52,662 nt of DNA from Phycicoccus elongatus Lp2 (GCF_000367525.1 NZ_HF570956.1:1516484-1569145), one strand, 5' to 3'; shown: positions 8,222 through 17,203, numbered from the stretch's first letter. Notes: generated by a model from the letters alone, not told the origin. A program made the numbers and translations.

Positions 8222-9186
8222 GAATCGTCCTGGCGTCGCGGGTCGACCTCGGCCAATGGGTCGAGCGAGATCGCGGGTGGCCGTTCCGCGACGTCGACCT
8301 GTCGCCACCGCGCGGCGAAGCCGCCCTCGACGGGGTCGAACTGCTGCAACGCGACGACCCCGGCATCGGCGGCGGACCGCTCGCCGAGTCGGCGTTCGAC
8401 AGCGGCCATGACCTGGACCGCCATCGGGCCGAGTGTGTCGTGACGGTGATGGCGATGGGCGCGGCGGCCGAGATCGACCTGGGCGATCGCCTCCGGCCCA
8501 TGCGCGCTGGTCGTGTCGAGGAGGGCCGCGATCTCGACTCCGTAACCCACCGGCACGAACATCCGCGCGAACGCTGACCGACGGATCGCCCACTCCCCCG
8601 ACAGCGGCTGGATGATGTGCGCGAGCTCCGGGGCGTTGAGCGCGAGCAGGGGCCGCGCGACCAACTCGGTGACCCGGCCACCGGTCTCGGCCTCGCGGCC
8701 GGTCGCGTCCAGGAGCGGTCGGTGGTAGACCGCCTTGACCAACTGGATGCCCGGCTCGAGGAGCAGTGGGCCCAGCAGGGCGGGCACGAAGTGCGGTCCC
8801 CACTCGATCAGATCGGCGTCCAGGAAGGCCAGCACGTCACCGGTCGTGATGTGGAGTGCCTTCCACAGTGCCTCGCCCTTGCCCTGAGCCGGGCCGAGAT
8901 CCGGCCGGATGTCGCAGGCCCGGTGGACGATCGCTCCGGCCGATCGAGCGCGCTCGGCGGTGGCATCGACGCTGTCCGAGTCGATCACCACCAATTCATC
9001 GACCAAGGGCACCTCATCGACCCAGGCCCGGCGCACGACCTCGACCACCGAGCCCACCGTGCTCTCCTCGTCGCGGGCGGGGATGACGACGGTCACGTGG
9101 TGCCCGCCGCGGTGCTTGGCGGCGAGCAGGTCCTCGACACTCCACGTCGTCGGGTCGCGCACGTCGTCCGTCGAGGCAGGAGTCAC
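8218..9186 (-). CDS. gpgS: Glucosyl-3-phosphoglycerate synthase (GT81)
   Basis: 322 residues, the usual length of the family. GT-A motifs are present: VVIPARDEESTVGSV (about 33-47), LGPAQGKGEALWKAL and the metal-binding FLDADL (DAD at 123-125), then a GxVKAVYHRPL-like strand. The enzyme transfers glucose from a nucleotide sugar to 3-phosphoglycerate. This is the first step to glucosylglycerate, a compatible solute, and in mycobacteria to methylglucose lipopolysaccharide. The phosphatase for the next step is not in this window. A leaderless-type promoter precedes the GTG start, and folP2 is coupled downstream. Confidence 0.93.
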   Translation of the reverse strand: MTPASTDDVRDPTTWSVEDLLAAKHRGGHHVTVVIPARDEESTVGSVVEVVRRAWVDEVPLVDELVVIDSDSVDATAERARSAGAIVHRACDIRPDLGPAQGKGEALWKALHITTGDVLAFLDADLIEWGPHFVPALLGPLLLEPGIQLVKAVYHRPLLDATGREAETGGRVTELVARPLLALNAPELAHIIQPLSGEWAIRRSAFARMFVPVGYGVEIAALLDTTSAHGPEAIAQVDLGRRAHRHHRHDTLGPMAVQVMAAVERRLGERSAADAGVVALQQFDPVEGGFAARWRQVDVAERPPAISLDPLAEVDPRRQDDS

Positions 9187-9193
9187 GGGAACC

Positions 9194-9199
9194 ACCCTA
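9194..9199 (-). promoter_or_regulatory. -10 box of gpgS-folP2
   Basis: On the minus strand TAGGGT is followed by seven bases and the GTG at 9186, implying a leaderless gpgS-folP2-LigB transcript. A GTATGCCG octamer (9207-9214) lies just upstream. Confidence 0.55.
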
Positions 9200-9220
9200 G
9201 GGTTTGGTATGCCGCGGGGC

Positions 9221-10000
9221 TCAGCCACCCGTGAATCGCGCCTCTCGCTTCTCGCGAAACGCCATGACACCTTCGAGGAAGTCGTCAGTGCGCAGCAGCG
9301 TCGATTGCCCGCGTTCCTCGCGGGTGAGGGTGTCCTCGAGGGACAAGGTGGCGGCGTTGATGGCCCGTTTGGTGGCCGTCGACGCGAGCGGCCCGCGACT
9401 GGCCAGAGCGGCGACCACGTCCTCGGCGCGCCGGTCGAAGTCGCCTGCCGGCACCATCTCGGAGACCAGTCCCCACTCCTGCGCGGTCGGACCGTCGAGT
9501 TTCTCACCGGTGAGGGCCAGCCGCATGGCCCGGGCCCGGCCGATGTTGGCGGCGACCAGCGCGGTGGCCCCACCGTCGGGCATCAGACCGATCCGCGCGA
9601 AGGCCAGCACGAAGGATGCCGCCTCCGAGGCGAGCACGTAGTCGCAGGCGAGGGCGATCGACACTCCGGCACCGGCGGCGACTCCGTGGACGAGCGCGAC
9701 CGACGGGGTCGCGCCGTGGACGAGGGCACGCACCACCTGCCCAAGTCCCACCAGGGTTGCGTCGAGCTCGCCGGACCCACCCGGCTCGCTGTTGCCCAAG
9801 GCCGCACCCGAGCAGAAGCCGCGGCCGGCACCCGCCAGGACGATGACCCGCACCTGCGGGTCGATGTCGAGTCGGTGGATCGCGTCGGCGAGGTCGGCGA
9901 GCATCTGCGGATCGACGGCGTTGAGCCGGTCGGGAGCGTTGAGCGTGATCCGTCCGACCCCCGCCCGGGTGTCGACGAGCACGGTGTCTCCGTCGCTCAC
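9221..10000 (-). CDS. Enoyl-CoA hydratase/isomerase (crotonase family)
   Basis: 259 residues. The crotonase oxyanion-hole elements are GRGFCSGAALG (about 59-69) and GVAAGAGVSIALACD (106-120). IGLMPDGGAT puts an aspartate (D142) where PaaG-type isomerases have theirs, rather than the glutamate of hydratases. An isomerase or a divergent hydratase is therefore as likely as a classical hydratase. The GTG start overlaps the plsB stop (GTGA), so it is the last gene of the lipid operon, as echA14 is near plsB2 in mycobacteria. Confidence 0.88.
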   Translation of the reverse strand: MSDGDTVLVDTRAGVGRITLNAPDRLNAVDPQMLADLADAIHRLDIDPQVRVIVLAGAGRGFCSGAALGNSEPGGSGELDATLVGLGQVVRALVHGATPSVALVHGVAAGAGVSIALACDYVLASEAASFVLAFARIGLMPDGGATALVAANIGRARAMRLALTGEKLDGPTAQEWGLVSEMVPAGDFDRRAEDVVAALASRGPLASTATKRAINAATLSLEDTLTREERGQSTLLRTDDFLEGVMAFREKREARFTGG

Positions 10001-12342
10001 GAGGCTCCCCGGTTGTGCAGGCGCCGGCGATCGGCGATGAAGAGGTCGAAGGTGAGGCGTTCGATGGTGATGATGGCCGACTGCACCCGCTCGAGTTGGT
10101 CGACCAGACCACCCACCCGCTCGGCGCGATCGGGGGCTTCGACGAGGAGCCCGCGGTTGTCCATCATCTTCAGGCCCGTCTCGAAGAGAAGCGCGGACAC
10201 GGGCTCGGCCGAGTCGATCCGGCGCTGCGCGAGGTACTGCTCACCCAGTGCCAGGGCCTCCTTGACGACGGCCGGGCGATCGATCGGGCCTTCCGTGCGT
10301 GAGACGACGTCAGCGACGATGAGGTAGGCCTCGATGAACGGTCGCAGCAGGAAGGACGCCGTCAGTGGAGCACGTCGCATGAGCAGCGCGCGCAGGTCCA
10401 CCGGGTCGCTGGTCAGCCGTTCCTCCCAGTCCTTGCCGGCCCGATCGGCCTCGGTGCGCACCTGCTCGAGGAACTCACGGCGCTCGGTGAAGTAGAACTC
10501 GAACTTCAGCAGGTCGCGCAACTGCTGCACGTCCGCCCAGAAACGCTCGATCCGCTCGGCCGGTGGGGCCTGAGCGGCCATGACGATAGCCATCTCGCAC
10601 AAGGCGCTCACGAGGAAGACGTGAATGATCGAGTTGCGATAGAAGGTCGCCTCGAGCTGTTTGTCGGTCCCGATGCGCCACACCGTGTCCCGCGCACCAT
10701 CCACGCGGGTCACGATGCCGCCCGGGACGGCGAGGGCCTTGAGCGTCGACTCGACACCAGCGATGTCCTTGAGGCCCCGACCGCTTCCCACGACGGGCAC
10801 GCCCCGACGATCCATGTAGGAGACGGCGGTCGACACCGCGGTGTGGACCTGACTGGTCGTCAGCGCCATCCCTCGCGTGCCGAGCAGCACACTCGTGACG
10901 AGCGCCACCGAGGTGACCGGGGTGGCCTCGTTGATCCTCCACGCGACCTCGAAGGCGGTCTTCTGCAGGGCGAGGCGGCGGGCATCGGCGTCGGTCGTCG
11001 TGGCCCCGCCGGGGGCGCCCAACGCGGCGCGCATCGACACCGGCTCGGGGAAGCGGACATAGATCTTGCCGAAGTTCCGCTCGCCCTGGGCCTTGATGAA
11101 ACCGAGGAGCCAGGACATACCCTCTGCCGACTTTCGACCGCCCCGGGCGTAGTTGGCATACTCCCCGATCTCGTGCAGCTGGTCGAAGGTGATGGACACC
11201 GGCTGCAAGGAGATGTCGTCGACCCGGCCGGCCAGGTAGGCCTCAGCCGTGTAGCCGAGCAGCCCCAACTTGGGCGGGAGCATCTTGCCGGTGCGTGACC
11301 GCGTGCCCTCGATCGACCACGAGAGGTTGAAGCGCTTCTCCGCGAGGTATCCGACGAACTCCTTGAGCACGTACTTGTAGAGCTCGTCCCCACCGAAGCT
11401 GCGCCGGATGAAGATGGTCCCGCTGCGGCGCAGGACCACACCCAACGGCCCGAACGCCATGTTGATGCCGGCGAAGAGGTGCGGCAGGGGGAGCCCGTTC
11501 TCATGGAGGGCGACGTTGAGGACGGGTGTATCGAGGTTGGAGCGGTGCGACCAGAGGAAGATGACCGGAGTCCCGGACACGGTCTGCCGCAACCGATCCA
11601 GCTCGGCGGGGACCACGTCGATGTCCGGGTCGAAGCCGCGCTGGAAGACCATCCGCTGGATCCGCGGCACGAGGTCGACGAAGAGTCGACCCCACCCGGT
11701 GGCCAGCTCGTCGAGGATCTCCTCGGCCCGCGCCTCGGAGGCCTGATCGGGACCGACTCGCCGGGCGAGCTCCTGCAGCCCGCGGCGGAAGTGCGCCGAG
11801 TGGAGGATCTCCTCGGTGAGGAAGCCGGGTGACCGGAACTCCGGCCCGAGCACGGCACGGTCAGCGCGCTCGAGCGCCAGCCTGGCCCGGCGGGCCACGA
11901 AGCGGCCGAAGGCCTCGGCGTCGGCCGTTGCGCCCTGGTGCGATTCGGAATACCGCTGCTGCAGAAAGCCCACGGTGCCTGGGATCCCGGCGATGACCGG
12001 GGCGCGATCGGGATCGGCATCCGCGATGGAGCGTTGGTTGCGAGAGGCCGGGTCATATGGGTTGCGTCCGCGGAGCAGATCCGAGATGGCCACTCGCCGA
12101 TTGCCGTCCTTCTCCCCCGGGCGCCACACCACGTGAGCCGGCAACAGCAGGACGTCGGGGTCGTCGAGGAGGGCGCCGAGGGCGGCATACGCCGCCGGTG
12201 TCCCGGAGAGCGGCGGCAGGGTGACCACCCGCACGTCACGATGCTCGGGCTCGACCTCCGATCGGACCCAGGCGCGCACCAGGGAGTCCTCGACCGGAGT
12301 CCGGGTCGAGGCGAGGACGACGACGTTGTCGTGGGAGCTCAT
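9997..12342 (-). CDS. plsB: Glycerol-3-phosphate 1-O-acyltransferase
   Basis: 781 residues, close to mycobacterial PlsB2. It acylates position 1 of sn-glycerol 3-phosphate from acyl-CoA or acyl-ACP, the first step to phospholipids and triacylglycerol. The four acyltransferase blocks are visible: SHRSNLDTP (HX4D at 266-271), GTIFIRRSF (309-316), SIEGTRSRTG (343-352) and LQPVSITFDQL. The gene lies four bases after the HAD-PlsC gene, so both are on one transcript with two successive acylation steps. Confidence 0.94.
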   Translation of the reverse strand: MSSHDNVVVLASTRTPVEDSLVRAWVRSEVEPEHRDVRVVTLPPLSGTPAAYAALGALLDDPDVLLLPAHVVWRPGEKDGNRRVAISDLLRGRNPYDPASRNQRSIADADPDRAPVIAGIPGTVGFLQQRYSESHQGATADAEAFGRFVARRARLALERADRAVLGPEFRSPGFLTEEILHSAHFRRGLQELARRVGPDQASEARAEEILDELATGWGRLFVDLVPRIQRMVFQRGFDPDIDVVPAELDRLRQTVSGTPVIFLWSHRSNLDTPVLNVALHENGLPLPHLFAGINMAFGPLGVVLRRSGTIFIRRSFGGDELYKYVLKEFVGYLAEKRFNLSWSIEGTRSRTGKMLPPKLGLLGYTAEAYLAGRVDDISLQPVSITFDQLHEIGEYANYARGGRKSAEGMSWLLGFIKAQGERNFGKIYVRFPEPVSMRAALGAPGGATTTDADARRLALQKTAFEVAWRINEATPVTSVALVTSVLLGTRGMALTTSQVHTAVSTAVSYMDRRGVPVVGSGRGLKDIAGVESTLKALAVPGGIVTRVDGARDTVWRIGTDKQLEATFYRNSIIHVFLVSALCEMAIVMAAQAPPAERIERFWADVQQLRDLLKFEFYFTERREFLEQVRTEADRAGKDWEERLTSDPVDLRALLMRRAPLTASFLLRPFIEAYLIVADVVSRTEGPIDRPAVVKEALALGEQYLAQRRIDSAEPVSALLFETGLKMMDNRGLLVEAPDRAERVGGLVDQLERVQSAIITIERLTFDLFIADRRRLHNRGAS

Positions 12343-12346
12343 GTCG

Positions 12347-13819
12347 TCATCCTCCGGTCAGTCGTGGGTCGGCATCGTCGGTCGGCCAGTCAGCCAGGAG
12401 GTCGAGGTATGCCGCGCGCACCTCGTCGATGCGCTCCGTGAGTTCCGCGCGGGTCCAGGCGGAGACGTCGATCGGGGGCAGGACCGCGATGTCGATGACC
12501 CCACGCTGCACGGTCAGGGAGTCGCGTCCGGCAATGTCGTCGGCGTTGCGAATGACGATGGGCACGATGGGGATGCCCGCCGACATCGCCATGACGAAGG
12601 CACCCTTCTTGAAGGGGCCCACCTCGTGCGTGTCCAGACGGGTGCCCTCGGGTGCAACGATGATCGAGAGTCCCTGTGCGGCAAGCTTTTCGACCTCGTG
12701 CATGGCGTTGACGGCCTTGGCGCTGTCGGCCCGGTCGATGAAGGCAATGTCCATCAGCCGCCCGAAGGTGCCGAAGAGCGGATTGGTCTTCAGCTCCTTC
12801 TTCGCGACCGCGGTGAAGTCGTGCTTGACGACGGCGGCCGCCATGAAGGCATCCATCTGGTTGCGGTGGTTGAAGATGAAGACAGCCGGCCGCTGCGCCT
12901 CGGCGTTCGCCGCGCCGAGGATCGTGAGGCTGACGCCGTGGCTGTCGAGGAGGAACTTGGGCCAGGTCGAGGTGAGGACGTTGAGCCCGTCCCACTTCCT
13001 ACCGGTCATCGCCGCCCGGGCCGTGCCCAGAGCCGTGATCGGCCCGAGAGCGCCGAAGCCCACGGCAAAGCGCGCGGCGTTGGTGACCGCCGACGTCCCC
13101 CGGGAGCCATAGCGCGAGATCGGCCAACCCCGCCGCTCGGCCACTTTGGTCAGGTGCGGTCCCGGATTGGTCGGCCGAGGGTGCCCCACGAGATGCATGA
13201 GCGCGACGTCCTCGTCCCCGTCGGCGTAGAACCACGCCCGGGTCAGGTCGAGGCCGTGCTCGGCGGCATACCGCTGGGCTGCGGTCGCCTTGCCCTCACC
13301 CCAGATGATCGGGTCGACGACCTCGCCGGTGACCCGTCCCTCCTCATCGACGACGAACCGATTGCAGACCACCTCGTCGACGCCCAGGTAGGCGGCGACC
13401 GGCTCGACCTGCATCGAGGTCGCGGACGAGCAGAGGACGACGGTGTGCCCGCGCTGTTGGTGGGCGCGCACGAGCGCGCGTGTCTCGGGGTAGAGCAGGT
13501 CGGCGATCTGGTGCCGGAAGATCTTCTCCCCCAACGCATCCAGGTCGGTCTCCAACTGCCCCGCGAGCGCGCGCGCACCATCGGTGATGAGTTGGTCGAA
13601 ACCGGCCCGACCGATCTGGAAGTCGATGGCCGTCGTGATCAGGCGCAGCGCCTCGGCCGCCTTGACCTCCCGCGAGCGTAGCCGCTCCTTGGAGTGCACA
13701 AGTGCCGTGAACCCGGCCACCAAGGTGCCGTCGAGGTCGAAGAAGGCGGCGACCGCAGGCCCCTCCTCGGAGGCGAGCACCTCGGCGACCGATCCGGGCC
13801 GTCGTGTCGTCGGGCTCAT
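12347..13819 (-). CDS. Bifunctional HAD-IB hydrolase / 1-acylglycerol-3-phosphate acyltransferase
   Basis: 490 residues with two domains. Residues 20-240 are a HAD subfamily IB phosphatase: nucleophile motif FFDLDGTLV (28-32), CSSATSMQVEP and a YADGDEDVALM acid motif. Residues 270-490 are a PlsC acyltransferase: FNHRNQMDAF (HX4D, H318-D323) and APEGTR (389-394). This fusion is known in actinobacteria (the mycobacterial Rv2483c type). It would make phosphatidic acid and could dephosphorylate a lipid phosphate, though the phosphatase substrate is unproven. ATG 13819 overlaps the upstream stop by four bases. Confidence 0.92.
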   Translation of the reverse strand: MSPTTRRPGSVAEVLASEEGPAVAAFFDLDGTLVAGFTALVHSKERLRSREVKAAEALRLITTAIDFQIGRAGFDQLITDGARALAGQLETDLDALGEKIFRHQIADLLYPETRALVRAHQQRGHTVVLCSSATSMQVEPVAAYLGVDEVVCNRFVVDEEGRVTGEVVDPIIWGEGKATAAQRYAAEHGLDLTRAWFYADGDEDVALMHLVGHPRPTNPGPHLTKVAERRGWPISRYGSRGTSAVTNAARFAVGFGALGPITALGTARAAMTGRKWDGLNVLTSTWPKFLLDSHGVSLTILGAANAEAQRPAVFIFNHRNQMDAFMAAAVVKHDFTAVAKKELKTNPLFGTFGRLMDIAFIDRADSAKAVNAMHEVEKLAAQGLSIIVAPEGTRLDTHEVGPFKKGAFVMAMSAGIPIVPIVIRNADDIAGRDSLTVQRGVIDIAVLPPIDVSAWTRAELTERIDEVRAAYLDLLADWPTDDADPRLTGG

Positions 13820-15264
13820 GCGCCGGCCCCCTTGCGGGCGGACGCCTTCTTCGCCGTCGCCTTCTTCGCCGTCGCCTTCTTCGACACCGTTGTCTTCTTC
13901 GACACCGTTGTCTTCTTCGGCGCCGGTGTCTTCGATGACGGCGTCTGCGATGCCGTGCTCTTCCGCGCCGACGGCGTGCGTTGGGCGGCGGGGGCAGTTT
14001 TGGCAGTCGCCTTGCGGGGGGCGCGAGGAGCAGACGGAGCGGGGGCGAGAACCTGCTCGAAGGCCGCGTCGAGGCACCGCTCGAGCAGGGCGACATCGCG
14101 GATCGCCTCCGGGTCATAGCGGACCGCGACGTCCAGTCGCTCGGGAGTCGTGACCGCCACGGAGGTGAGCGCGTTGCCGGGAACGGGCCCCACGGCATAC
14201 CGCTCGACAACCGTGGCCTTGCCGACCGATCCCGCGGCCGCGACCACATGGCTGACCGCGACATCGGCACCACGCGTCGGGCGGGCAACGACGTCGACGA
14301 AGCCGGTGGGAAGCAGCGGCAACAAGCGGCCCAGGGACTCGACCCTGTCCTGACTCGGAGCGAGCGCGCGACGCAGCACGGCGGGGTGGCTGGCCGCCGT
14401 GATACCGAGGGAGGTCAGGGGCAGGCCGGACTCGGCGTGATAGGCGATCAGGGCCTCGCGGATCGCCGCAATGTGGGCACGCTGACCACCTCGATGCGTC
14501 GGGGCCCCGTCGGCACGGGACCGCGGGTAGGAGCGCAGGATGATGGCCCGTTCGGTCCCACGGCCAGCGAGCAGGGCCGAGCCCTGCACGGCAGCCGGCG
14601 GCGTCACAAGGCCCGCAGCACGGTCGACCGCGCCACGCCAGTCGGTGACGGCATGGATCGCGAGACTGCCGACCTCATGAACCCCACTGACCGCGAGACC
14701 CGCTGCGCGCCAAGGGAGTTCGCGGACGCCCTCGCGGGCCAGGTCGGCCGGTTCGAGATCGGTGGGCACCGGGATGGGCCCGAGGTCGGCACTGTCGTGG
14801 CGACTGTCGAGAGCGATGTCGAGAAGGTCGACGGGCACCTCCTCGACGCGCAGCAAAGGACTCGCGGCGGTGAGGATGGCTCCACCCTGACCGACGCCGT
14901 CAACGCAGAGGACTCGCCACAGTGGTGCGGCGGGGTCGAAGGGCTCGGCGAAGAAACGCTCGGCGAGCTCGAGCAGGGCGGCGCGGTCACCGGGTGCGGC
15001 CAACGCGATATGGCGCACGTGACGGTCGAGCACGAAGTCAGGGTCGATGACCCACCGCGGCTCGGTCGTCGCAAAACTGGGCTCGACGGGCCGGGACCGC
15101 AGCGCGGGGACAGAGCGGCTGGCTCGATCGATGCGCGTCCGCACGAGGGTCCAGTCCGGGGTCGAGTCCAGGACGGCGAGGCCACCGACCGTCGACCGCG
15201 AGCGCGGGTCACGGTCGCCGCGGAGCAGCACGCGGTCTTCAGGGCTGAGGCGAGAGGGTGTCAT
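13816..15264 (-). CDS. WS/DGAT-like acyltransferase-fold protein lacking HHxxxDG, with Lys/Ala-rich tail
   Basis: 482 residues. The body (1-410) has the order of wax ester synthase/diacylglycerol acyltransferases, including WVIDPDFVLDRHVRHIALAA near the start and GFVDVVARPTRGADVAVSHV in the C-terminal half. It sits where mycobacteria have Rv2484c. Where the catalytic HHxxxDG should be (about 133-141) the chain reads AASPLLRVE, so both histidines and the aspartate are missing. Catalysis by the usual route is unlikely. The last 65 residues are a KATAKK/KKTTVSKK repeat like histone H1 or HupB tails, encoded by tandem DNA repeats (13846-13930). A TAGGGT -10 box lies at 15300-15305, giving a short leader. 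It is the first gene of the lipid operon. Confidence 0.78.
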   Translation of the reverse strand: MTPSRLSPEDRVLLRGDRDPRSRSTVGGLAVLDSTPDWTLVRTRIDRASRSVPALRSRPVEPSFATTEPRWVIDPDFVLDRHVRHIALAAPGDRAALLELAERFFAEPFDPAAPLWRVLCVDGVGQGGAILTAASPLLRVEEVPVDLLDIALDSRHDSADLGPIPVPTDLEPADLAREGVRELPWRAAGLAVSGVHEVGSLAIHAVTDWRGAVDRAAGLVTPPAAVQGSALLAGRGTERAIILRSYPRSRADGAPTHRGGQRAHIAAIREALIAYHAESGLPLTSLGITAASHPAVLRRALAPSQDRVESLGRLLPLLPTGFVDVVARPTRGADVAVSHVVAAAGSVGKATVVERYAVGPVPGNALTSVAVTTPERLDVAVRYDPEAIRDVALLERCLDAAFEQVLAPAPSAPRAPRKATAKTAPAAQRTPSARKSTASQTPSSKTPAPKKTTVSKKTTVSKKATAKKATAKKASARKGAGA

Positions 15265-15360
15265 CGAGGCTTCACGGGTCGGGGGAAGGCGTTCCCCAGA
15301 CCCTAATGGTCCGGGCGTGGCCTGCCCACCGGGTCGCGACGAAACGCACACCGCCAGCCC

Positions 15361-16506
15361 TCAGGCCTGGTGCAGCACACCGGCTGTGAGCAGGTCTCTC
15401 ACCTGCTCAGGGTCGAACCCCTTCTCGAGGAGGTATGCCGTGGTGTCGGCTCCCGGCGCACGACCGGGCGTGGGTTCGCCAGGCGGCGTGGCCGAGAAGC
15501 GCGGGGCCACGCGCGGCATCCGAGGGCCGTCACCGAGGTCGACGAAGGTGTCCCGGGCCCGGTGGTGGGGATGGTCGGCCACTTCGGAGAGGGCGAGCAC
15601 GGGTGCGACGCAGGCGTCGGTGTCGGTGAAGATCGCCGTCCACTCGGCGCGGGACCTGGTCAGGAAGCGCGCCGCGATGGCCGCCCGGTGCTGCTCCCAG
15701 TGCTCGCGGTCGTCCTGGCCGCCCTCGAGCTCGACCTCCAGGAGTCGCACGAACTCCTCGTAGAACTGCGGCTCGAGGCACCCGACGGCCATGTGGCCAC
15801 CGTCGGCGCACGCGTAGGTGTCGTAGTAGGGACGCCCGCCGTCGATGACGTTGGCGCGGCGGGCGTCGACCCATTGCCCGGCGGCGAGCATCCCGTGGAG
15901 CATGGAGGTCAGGGATGCCGCGCCGTCGACCATGGCGGCGTCGACGACCTGGCCCGCGCCGGTCCGCTCGCGGGAATGGAGCGCGGCCAGGACTCCCATG
16001 ACGAGGAAGAGCGAGCCACCACCGAAGTCGGCCACGAGGTTGGCAGGCGGCATCGGCTGGTCCGCAGGACCGGAGACGTGGAGGGCGCCGGAGATCGCGG
16101 CATACGTGATGTCGTGGCCGGCGCGCCGGCCCAGCGGTCCGTCCTGACCCCAGCCGGTCATCCGCCCGTAGACCAGGCGCGGGTTGCGTGGCAGGAGCAC
16201 CTCGGGACCCAGGCCGAGGCGCTCGGTCACGCCGGGGCGCAGGCCCTCGATGAACACGTCGGCGGCGTCCGCCAGCCGGCGCACAACCTCGACGCCCTCG
16301 TCGGTCTTGAGGTCGACGGCGACGCTGGGGCGGGAGCGGTCGAGGCCGGCGAGGCCGACCTGGGGGGTGCCGTGGGCGGGTGGTCGATCGATCCGCACGA
16401 CGTCGGCCCCGAGTTCGGCGAGGAGCATCGCGGCATACGGCGCCGGGCCGATGCCGGCGAGCTCGACGACGGTGAGGCCGGCGAGCGGTCCGCGGCGCTG
16501 GGTCAT
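15361..16506 (-). CDS. CaiB/BaiF-family CoA transferase, alpha-methylacyl-CoA racemase type
   Basis: 381 residues. The N-terminal GLTVVELAGIGPAPYAAMLL and LGADVVRIDRP are family III CoA-transferase hallmarks. GRRAGHDITYAAISG (H131) and NLVADFGGGS (D160) match the histidine and aspartate of the racemase active site, and MAVGCLEPQFYEEF is typical of racemases. The expected reaction is epimerisation of 2-methylacyl-CoA, needed for degradation of branched lipids or sterol side chains; CoA transfer is the alternative. It is transcribed from its own leaderless promoter and lies just upstream of the lipid operon on the same strand. Confidence 0.9.
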   Translation of the reverse strand: MTQRRGPLAGLTVVELAGIGPAPYAAMLLAELGADVVRIDRPPAHGTPQVGLAGLDRSRPSVAVDLKTDEGVEVVRRLADAADVFIEGLRPGVTERLGLGPEVLLPRNPRLVYGRMTGWGQDGPLGRRAGHDITYAAISGALHVSGPADQPMPPANLVADFGGGSLFLVMGVLAALHSRERTGAGQVVDAAMVDGAASLTSMLHGMLAAGQWVDARRANVIDGGRPYYDTYACADGGHMAVGCLEPQFYEEFVRLLEVELEGGQDDREHWEQHRAAIAARFLTRSRAEWTAIFTDTDACVAPVLALSEVADHPHHRARDTFVDLGDGPRMPRVAPRFSATPPGEPTPGRAPGADTTAYLLEKGFDPEQVRDLLTAGVLHQA

Positions 16507-16512
16507 GGGGAA

Positions 16513-16518
16513 AACCTA
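16513..16518 (-). promoter_or_regulatory. -10 box, leaderless start of the racemase gene
   Basis: Minus-strand TAGGTT, then six bases (TTCCCC), then ATG at 16506. No ribosome binding site. Confidence 0.55.
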
Positions 16519-16533
16519 GCGCGAAGGAAATAG

Positions 16534-16579
16534 TTGAAGATTCGAGTAAACGGGTCTAGAGTCCATCCTGAAAGTTCAA
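16534..16579 (+). promoter_or_regulatory. yceI promoter within an inverted repeat
   Basis: TTGAAG (16534-16539) and TAGAGT (16557-16562) are 17 bases apart, a near-ideal promoter. GTTGAA overlapping the -35 and TTCAAC (about 16574-16579) form an inverted pair around the start site, a possible repressor site. An AGAGGAAAC ribosome binding site precedes the ATG. Confidence 0.6.
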
Positions 16580-16604
16580 CCGACAACCAAAAGAGGAAAC
16601 TGAC

Positions 16605-17147
16605 ATGAGCGTCCCCATCCCGGCCGGCACCTACGTGATCGACCCGTCCCACACCGAGGTCGGCTTCGTCGCCCGTCACGCGATGGTCACCAAGGTCCGC
16701 GGCTACTTCCGCGCCGTCGAGGGTCAGATCGTCGTCGCCGACGAGTTCGCCAACTCCAGCGCCACCGCCACCATGAAGGTCGACTCCGTCGACACCGGCA
16801 ACGGCGACCGCGACGGCCACCTGAAGTCGGCCGACTTCTTCGACGCCGAGAACACCCCGGAGATCACCTTCGTCTCCACCGGCATCAAGGACGTCAAGGG
16901 CGACGAGTTCACCCTCGTCGGCGACCTGACCATCAAGGGCATCACCAAGCCGGTCGAGCTCGAGACCGAGTTCAACGGTGCGGCCACCGACCCCTTCGGC
17001 AACGCACGCATCGGCTTCTCCGCCGAGACCGAGGTCGAGCGCGAGGACTGGGGCCTGACCTGGAACGCCGCCCTCGAGACCGGTGGCGTGCTCGTCTCCA
17101 AGAAGATCAAGCTCGTCCTCGACATCAGCGCCATCAAGCAGGCCTGA
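16605..17147 (+). CDS. yceI: YceI-family lipid-binding protein
   Basis: 180 residues with the YceI lipocalin-like fold: GTYVIDPSHTEVGFVARHAM at the start, LKSADFFDAENTPEITFVST in the middle, and LTIKGITKPVELETEF and FSAETEVEREDWGLTWN near the end. These proteins bind isoprenoid or other amphiphilic ligands. There is no signal peptide, so this copy is cytoplasmic. Unlike most neighbours it has a leadered mRNA with a strong promoter and Shine-Dalgarno site, and its codons are nearly all C/G-ending, suggesting high expression. Confidence 0.94.
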   Translation: MSVPIPAGTYVIDPSHTEVGFVARHAMVTKVRGYFRAVEGQIVVADEFANSSATATMKVDSVDTGNGDRDGHLKSADFFDAENTPEITFVSTGIKDVKGDEFTLVGDLTIKGITKPVELETEFNGAATDPFGNARIGFSAETEVEREDWGLTWNAALETGGVLVSKKIKLVLDISAIKQA

Positions 17148-17160
17148 GCACCACCCCATT

Positions 17161-17201
17161 CGAGGTGTTACCGACACAGGATCTGTGTCGGTAACACCTC
17201 G
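17161..17201. terminator. Perfect 19-bp hairpin between convergent yceI and fgd
   Basis: CGAGGTGTTACCGACACAG (17161-17179) and its exact complement (17183-17201) are separated by GAT. No T tract follows on either strand, so it would be a bidirectional, U-less terminator. Confidence 0.8.
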
Positions 17202-17203
17202 AT

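Noticed and set aside
12221-13681. 486-codon plus-strand frame, and a similar one at 13981-15306
   Set aside because: Both are mirror frames of the HAD-PlsC and WS/DGAT-like genes and have no recognisable motif.
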